Assembly: GCA_012861695.1 (NCBI GenBank)
Contig: JAAOOA010000119.1
Location: 243,501 to 307,500 of the forward strand
Direction of reading: 5' to 3'
Source: Trematomus loennbergii
Taxonomy: Eukaryota; Chordata; Actinopteri; Perciformes; Nototheniidae
Length of the DNA stretch: 64,000 nucleotides
Shown here: positions 58,146-64,000 of the stretch, in pieces
Layout of the letters: each line of letters opens with the position of its first letter
How positions within the stretch are numbered: position 1 is the first letter of the stretch
The notes under the pieces: model-generated
What the model was told of the DNA's origin: nothing
Databases searched by the model: none
Seen by the model: the letters and a program-made list of their open reading frames with translations, nothing else
Made by a program: the position numbers and the translations under genes

Positions 58146-59248
58146 ATTCAAAGAGCTCTTACTTTTCCACACTGTAAGAGATTAAGAAAGCCTAGATGTA
58201 ATATTGTAAATCAACGGCAGACGTTTTCCAATGAAATGCTAATCATCTTTTGAAGCTAACTCTGGGAGGAGCACTTCATTCAGTGTTTGTCTATTTCTAT
58301 CACGCCATGCTTGTTCTTCTTGCTGATCAGGAGTCGTGTTCAGAGCTTGCTTATTCCTCTCAACTCAATTATTCAAATCTTTGGTGAAAAAAACTAAAAA
58401 GTGAGGACCACAGCCTCCTATGATTTATCCTGGTATCAGAGCCCTCCGCGGGTCATTCATCAGCTAAATGGCTTTTTGAATCCATACTCTAAAGTTCATT
58501 ACAGCGATTAAAGATTTATTCAGTCACAGTTATAGATAATTCATCTGAGGCCCATTAAAATGCCGCTTTGTCGCTGCACCATGTGGTCGTTTTTAAAGAG
58601 AATGGCAGATGCAAACTAAATGTTAGATGCTGCCATTTTTCAATCTCCTCCGAACGGACAAAGGTTCAAAACTCAGCGGTGGGGCTCTCCCAATTTGACA
58701 CAAGGCTCTCAGTGAAGATGAAAGGCTTTTGTTCTTCCTCAACCTTTCCATACCCAACTTTTCTCAAGTGTCTCAAGTGTTTTTAGAAGAGGAGCCCTTC
58801 ATCAGAAATGCTGTTATGCTAAGAGAAAGAAAATGAAGGAAAAAGATGCAGAATCAAATCCATGTGGTCACGTATGCATAGAAAAGCACACCTCTGGGAG
58901 CTGCCTCAGGTGACGCACTGACAACATGACGGCTGAGCTTCTGTGCATTTATTCAATAATGTAACGATTAGCAAACGTGGAGATTAAGAAAACAGTGTTT
59001 AAGCTGTTCAATAACATGTCCTCTGATGACTCGAGACAACATGAACTGTGACACAAAATACATGACATATAGACAACTTAATCACAGGCACTGCAAAGGG
59101 GCTCACAGCACTTTTGATTTGCTCCGTCAAAACCACATTTAGCTGTTATATCAAAACGTTGTTTTAGTCGTAACATGGTTTTTCAAATTCATTAATAATT
59201 TAGTAGTGTTCAAATGGTGAGAGGACGTAATATATTGTTGAGATATGT
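58146..59248. other. Unannotated sequence
   Basis: No gene or repeat recognised; about 58440-58600 is AT-rich and repeat-free. Confidence 0.4.
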
Positions 59249-60740
59249 CTTTAAAGAGTCCTCTCCTGCTGATGTTCAGGTGTATATCAGTATGTAGTGT
59301 CTCTACTTTAAAGAGTCCTCTCCTGCTGATGTTCAGGTGTATATCAGTATGTAGTGTCTCTACTTTAAAGAGTCCTCTCCTGCTGATGTTCAGGTGTATA
59401 TCAGTATGTAGTGTCTCTACTTTAAAGAGTCCTCTCCTGATGATGTTCAGGTGTATATCAGTATGTAGTGTCTCTACTTTAAAGAGTCCTCTCCTGATGA
59501 TGTTCAGGTGTATATCAGTATGTAGTGTCTCTACTTTAAAGAGTCCTCTCCTGCTGATGTTCAGGTGTATATCAGTATGTAATGTCTCTACTTTAAAGAG
59601 TCCTCTCCTGCTGATGTTCAGGTGTATATCAGTATGTAGTGTCTCTACTTTAAAGAGTCCTCTCCTGCTGATGTTCAGGTGTATATCAGTATGTATAGTC
59701 TCTACTTTAAAGAGTCCTCTCCTGCTGATGTTCAGGTGTATATCAGTATGTAGAGTCTCTACTTTAAAGAGTCCTCTCCTGCTGATGTTCAGGTGTATAT
59801 CAGTATGTAGTGTCTCTACTTTAAAGAGTCCTCTCCTGCTGATGTTCAGGTGTATATCAGTATGTAGTGTCTCTACTTTAAAGAGTCCTCTCCTGATGAT
59901 GTTCAGGTGTATATCAGTATGTAGTGTCTCTACTTTAAAGAGTCCTCTCCTGCTGATGTTCAGGTGTATATCAGTATGTAATGTCTCTACTTTAAAGAGT
60001 CCTCTCCTGCTGATGTTCAGGTGTATATCAGTATGTAGTGTCTCTACTTTAAAGAGTCCTCTCCTGCTGATGTTCAGGTGTATATCAGTATGTATAGTCT
60101 CTACTTTAAAGAGTCCTCTCCTGCTGATGTTCAGGTGTATATCAGTATGTAGTGTCTCTACTTTAAAGAGTCCTCTCCTGCTGATGTTCAGGTGTATATC
60201 AGTATGTAGTGTCCCTACTTTAAAGAGTCCTCTCCTGCTGATGTTCAGGTGTATATCAGTATGTAGTGTCTCTACTTTAAAGAGTTCTCTCCTGCTGATG
60301 TTCAGGTGTATATCAGTATGTAGTGTCTCTACTTTAAAGAGTCCTCTCCTGCTGATGTTCAGGTGTATATCAGTATGTAGTGTCTCTACTTTAAAGAGTC
60401 CTCTCCTGCTGATGTTCAGGTGTATATCAGTATGTAGTGTCTCTACTTTAAAGAGTCCTCTCCTGCTGATGTTCAGGTGTATATCAGTATGTAGTGTCTC
60501 TACTTTAAAGAGTCCTCTCCTGCTGATGTTCAGGTGTATATCAGTATGTAGTGTCTCTACTTACTAAAGAGCCTCTCCTGCTGATGTTCAGGTGTATATC
60601 AGTATGTAGTGTCTCTACTTTAAAGAGTCCTCTCCTGCTGATGTTCAGGTGTTATCAGTATGTAGTGTCTCTACTTTAAAGAGTTCTCTCCTGCTGATGT
60701 TCAGGTGTATATCAGTATGTAGTGTCTCTACTTTAAAGAG
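59249..60740 (-). repeat. 57-bp minisatellite array 4 (about 26 units), reverse orientation
   Basis: The only 57-bp array in the opposite orientation. Private variants recur exactly 399 bp apart (TCCTGATGATG at 59492 and 59891; GTAATGTCTC at 59579 and 59978; TGTATAGTCTC at 59692 and 60091), revealing a seven-unit block duplication. A 440-codon plus-strand frame spans it only because the period is 57. No right terminus is visible at 59249. Confidence 0.97.
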
Positions 60741-60830
60741 TTTTTACATGCACACAAACCTATATAACTCACTACAGGAAATGGAACCCCAAAAAGCATA
60801 ATAAGGTCTCTTCAGATCGATGGTTAATGT
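60741..60830 (-). mobile_element. Composite-element linker beside array 4
   Basis: On the minus strand: GCTTTTTGGGGTTCCATTTC and CTGTAGTGAGTTATATAGGT lead into the 57-bp array. The same phrases directly follow 72-bp array B. The remainder of the linker seen in array 2 is absent. Confidence 0.82.
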
Positions 60831-61024
60831 GCATTACGGCGATGGCATCTGAGAGGTCTAATTGTCTCTCTAATAACATCAGGGACTTTAATCTTTAATA
60901 AAACTGGATCCTGACAAATGAGATTTAATCGAGAATATTGGCTTGATTATTTACCCATGTCCTGTTTATCTCTTAATACTCCCACAGCCCTTGTCCTTTC
61001 CTTCCCAGCCAAAACACACACACA

Positions 61025-61055
<31 letters not shown>

Positions 61056-61989
61056 CACTGGATCCACAGGTCTGCTTTTATCCCTCATTCATCTGCCTGG
61101 AGAAAAAGTGAAGCTTAGTAAAAGGTCTGGAGACATGCTTCGAGCGGACGTATCGCCTTTAGACCTGACATTACCATCAGCAAAGGTCAGATATCAGAGG
61201 GGAGTTTTTCAGGAAACGTCGAGGAGTGGGTGGATTATGAAGCTAACATTTCGAGGTGTGTTCCCTCCTTCACCATCACCCTCTCTTTCCTCATGCAGTC
61301 TGGTTTCCTCTGCAGCAGACCGAGCACAGCAGGGAGCCGGGGAAGGAATGGAAATGAGGGCTTATTAATTCTCCCTGGTGGCTAAAGGTCCAGCAGTCCT
61401 GGCTTTGTGTCAGAGGACTCTGGAGAAAGTGTTCGCCCAATGCATATTTGGAGAGGTTTATTTGAACACTGGAAGGGTTTTATTCCGTCTAATTTGTTTC
61501 ATTTGGGCAGGAGAAAGCAATGCCATTTGAAACAAATAAGCGCTGCTGGAAACAGGGCCCTCGGTTCTCCTGCAGGCGAACTGCAGCTCCGCTTATTGGA
61601 AGGGGAATGTAATCGGTTCAGCGACGGGAAGCAGTCCCGAACACATGGTTTTATTGGTAAGAAGGGACGGATGGAGCCAAAGGAGAGAGAATGAAACCAG
61701 AGCAGCACAGCAGATTTGTTCCACTATGGTTTAGACCCAGAAATAAAGAACCGGACGTGGGACTGAAGCCATGTGGGGGTTTAGTAGCGGGAAGACAAAG
61801 GAGGCAGGGAGGAAGAAGAGGGAAATGTCAACTATATATAACCTGTGAACTGTTTGTATATCACTGATGATCCGCTCCATGGATGAGGAGGTGAAGGGGG
61901 GAAAGAAACCTTCTCTAACTCTCTAACTCCAATTCCATGTTAATATGGTTTATTATACAAGAGTATCTTTCCCCTAGCTGGATTATGTT
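60831..61989. other. Unannotated sequence with a short CA tract
   Basis: CA tract at about 61014-61060. Frames at 60943-61368 and 61407-61694 show no known domain. Confidence 0.4.
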
Positions 61990-62307
61990 CATATAACTAG
62001 AGATGTCCCGATCTGATCACGTGATCGGGGATTGGAGCCGATCACGTGATTTTCAAAAGATCGGAATCGGGAGAAAAAAATTTTTTTTACATCTTTTTTT
62101 TTTATAAATATATTTTTTTTATTTAATGTTACAAAAAAAAATGACCATGTTCACGTCTTAAAGTCATCCTGAGGCCTTAGTTTTGGTTTAAAATGACACA
62201 ACATCATGTATGTGTTGCTTCTTTGGGCTTGTTTTCATCGACCTGGTTGCTTATTTCTCTCAAATCTGGCAACAGAGTGGGCGCAGTGTCTAATAGTAGC
62301 AGTAAGC

Positions 62308-62592
62308 TAACGAGAGGCTACGTTCAGCTGGTGTAACGAGAGGCTACGTTCAGCTGGTGTAACGAGAGGCTACGTTCAGCTGGTGTAACGAGAGGCTACG
62401 TTCAGCTGGTGTAACAAGAGGCTACGTTCAGCTGGTGTAACAAGAGGCTACGTTCAGCTGGTGTAACAAGAGGCTACGTTCAGCTGGTGTAACGAGAGGC
62501 TACGTTCAGCTGGTGTAACAAGAGGCTACGTTCAGCTGGTGTAACGAGAGGCTACGTTCAGCTGGTGTAACGAGAGGCTACGTTCAGCTGGT
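62308..62592 (+). repeat. 26-bp minisatellite in hAT copy 2 (about 11 units)
   Basis: Same unit as in copy 1. All units have AGCTGGTG (no CCGG variant), and several have AACAAG instead of AACGAG. Confidence 0.96.
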
Positions 62593-62609
62593 GACTCGAG
62601 ACAGAGAAA

Positions 62610-62918
62610 ATGTCAGGAGTTTGGAAGTATTATCAAATTGAAAGCGAAGGCAGTGTAACAGCCAGATGCAATGTTTGCAAGGCGGAGGTTCCGCGTGGTG
62701 GAAAGAACAGAGCTACGTTCAACACGACCAATCTAATACAAACACCAACAACAACACGACGAGTACACAGCGGCCACTCAGGTAACGGCACTGAAACAAC
62801 CGACACTTTCAGAGACTTTTAAAAGGAAAGAGAAACTGCCCCAGAACAGTGAAAAGGCCAAAAGAATAACAGCCAAGATAGCTGAATTCATCGCGTTGGA
62901 TGACCAGCCGTTATCTGT
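62610..62918 (+). pseudogene. hAT transposase N-terminal fragment, copy 2
   Basis: Nearly identical to the remnant in copy 1: ATG, SGVWKYYQI, CNVC, then the same +1 frame break at about 62734 and the IAEFIALDDQPL segment. It is cut off after ATCTGTTACC, losing the VVENVGF part kept in copy 1. The catalytic domain is absent. The shared break shows that both copies derive from an already defective source moved by another element's transposase. Confidence 0.9.
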
Positions 62919-63050
62919 TACCTTTTTTTCTCTTAATGCATTGCATAAAGATCGGATCGGGAAAAATCGGTATCGGCAGATTGTCAAAATCAAATGATCG
63001 GAATCGGATCGGGAGCAAAAAAAGCTGATCGGGACATCCCTACATATAAC

Positions 63051-63684
63051 CCAGTCTTATTATCTACAAACTAAAATAGCTTTTTAAAGATCTCTAAACA
63101 TCTGTTTCCATTCACTGCAGTGCTTTTGAAGAGGGCTTTTATGGAGCAGTCCTCCATATGAACCGTGTGCTTTGTGGACAAACGTCTCCACAAACCGACC
63201 AATTAGTCTTTTTTTTATTTGATATAAAATGGTATGTTGTCCATCTCGCTCTAATGCACTCTGGGCCAAAACACTTTGAGTTACGGAGGCGTGTACACTG
63301 CATGTGTGTGTCTCTGTGTGTGCACATATGGGGTGTGAGTCCCTCTGAGTGTGCATGCTCGTGTCCATATGTGCTCTGTTTGTGTGCCATTCTCCATTAA
63401 TGCTGCAATTGCCCAGAAGGCATGATTTGCCACTCAGTCCAAAGCAACAGAGAGCCAACACCTCAGTGGTACCAGTCCACGAAAACAATTCAATCTCGCC
63501 GTGATCACATGTGGACAACGCTTCTTCTGAGAAAATACAGATAGAAACATTCATTATGGGCACTCTCCAGTGGTCGGACCTCAAAAGGTATTTGGCGGGT
63601 CCCTGTTAGGCTCCTTTGAGGAAAACAAATCTCCTACCGATGAAGTAAATCGTGTCTGTGTATGTGATAGGCTAATGGTGAAAA
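63051..63684. other. Unannotated sequence
   Basis: A 166-codon minus-strand frame (63084-63584) has no recognisable domain and overlaps other frames. Confidence 0.4.
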
Positions 63685-63750
63685 ATAAAGAGCTTTTTGT
63701 ACATTAAAGCATGGAAACATGTCCCAGTAGAGACACTAAACACAAATATG
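63685..63750 (+). mobile_element. Unexpanded terminal relic of the composite element
   Basis: AGCTTTTTGTACATTAAAGC, ATGGAAACATGT and CCCAGTAGAGACACTAAACA match the last part of the linker and first part of the 57-bp unit (29241-29282), but only one unit-like segment is present. It looks like a copy that never formed an array. Confidence 0.7.
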
Positions 63751-64000
63751 TATGTAATATTAATCCATATGTGTTCAGTGTTCTGTAGTTCCCATTGGGA
63801 TCCTTCACTAACACTACAGGTGTCTCCGATGGAAGGCGTCCCCTCCTCTCTGTTGGTGCCTCTAATGAAACCCTCCACCTTCACTCATACACCTCCATGT
63901 TTTTGCCCTGCCTGTCCGAGAGAGTGAGGGAGAGAAAGCGCTGAACACGGCCAGTAATTAGTGGTCTTGATAATGGGGCAAGGCCAAGGAAGGTTGCCAA
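63751..64000. other. Unannotated sequence
   Basis: Nothing recognised. Confidence 0.4.

Larger units (their letters stand above)
61990..63050 (+). mobile_element. Complete non-autonomous hAT element, copy 2
   Basis: Same family as copy 1. Inverted ends start at 61998 (TAGAGATGTCCCGATC) and stop at 63042 (GATCGGGACATCCCTA). CATATAAC flanks both sides (61990-61997, 63043-63050), a perfect 8-bp target duplication. Length 1,045 bp. It is shorter than copy 1 mainly because its 26-bp array has fewer units and because a stretch after ATCTGT in the transposase remnant is missing. Confidence 0.96.

Noticed and set aside
59245..60567. Open frames of 200-440 codons with a 19-residue repeat in the four 57-bp arrays
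   Set aside because: The period is 19 codons, so frames stay open on either strand regardless of function. They are read on the minus strand in arrays 1-3 and on the plus strand in array 4, purely following array orientation, and many are broken by single-base indels.
63084..63584. A 166-codon minus-strand frame
   Set aside because: No recognised domain, low-complexity His/Thr stretch, and competing frames on both strands; retained only as unannotated sequence.

Overview
This is a repeat-rich, gene-poor stretch of vertebrate nuclear DNA, almost certainly from a ray-finned (teleost) fish. The basis is the mix of repeats: fragments of L2/Rex-type LINEs, tRNA-derived SINEs with an ATGTA tail, several short inverted-repeat transposons of kinds familiar from fish genomes, BED-finger hAT elements, and very long CA/TG, TCTA, TCTG and ACTC microsatellites. 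I found no host protein-coding gene or functional RNA gene. Almost every long open frame lies inside a tandem repeat whose unit length is a multiple of three or five. The window starts on AAGCTT (HindIII), which may be a clone end or chance.

Layout. 1-4.8 kb: mostly unique sequence, one MITE, one interrupted retroelement. 4.8-6.4 kb: a SINE whose 3' tail has grown into a 1.4 kb ATGTA/ACGTA satellite. 6.5-15.2 kb: retroelement tails, a TTAA-flanked MITE inserted in one copy of a locally duplicated sequence, a 57-bp minisatellite and a long ACTC tract. 15.2-28.9 kb: a TAA-flanked MITE, a minus-strand LINE fragment, giant TCTG and TCTA tracts, a nested LINE tail and CA/TG tracts. 29-45 kb: two large 57-bp arrays, a 72-bp array, MITE and SINE copies, a short interstitial telomere repeat and a complete non-autonomous hAT element. 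45-64 kb: two more 72-bp arrays, a G-tract minisatellite, many CA/TG tracts, a reverse-oriented 57-bp array and a second hAT element.

The main observation is that the 57-bp arrays (four loci, about 98 units) and the 72-bp arrays (three loci, about 49 units) appear to belong to one composite transposable-element family. Shared flanking sequence supports the order: left segment, 72-bp array, linker, 57-bp array, right terminus. The 57-bp unit itself aligns with the terminal sequence of the element, so the minisatellite seems to be a tandem amplification of a transposon end. The two hAT copies show the same theme with an unrelated internal 26-bp array (about 24 and 11 units). The window is therefore a good record of mobile elements seeding tandem repeats.

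Limits: family names rest on recognised motifs and remembered fish repeats, not on database searches. Copy numbers are hand estimates from array length divided by period.
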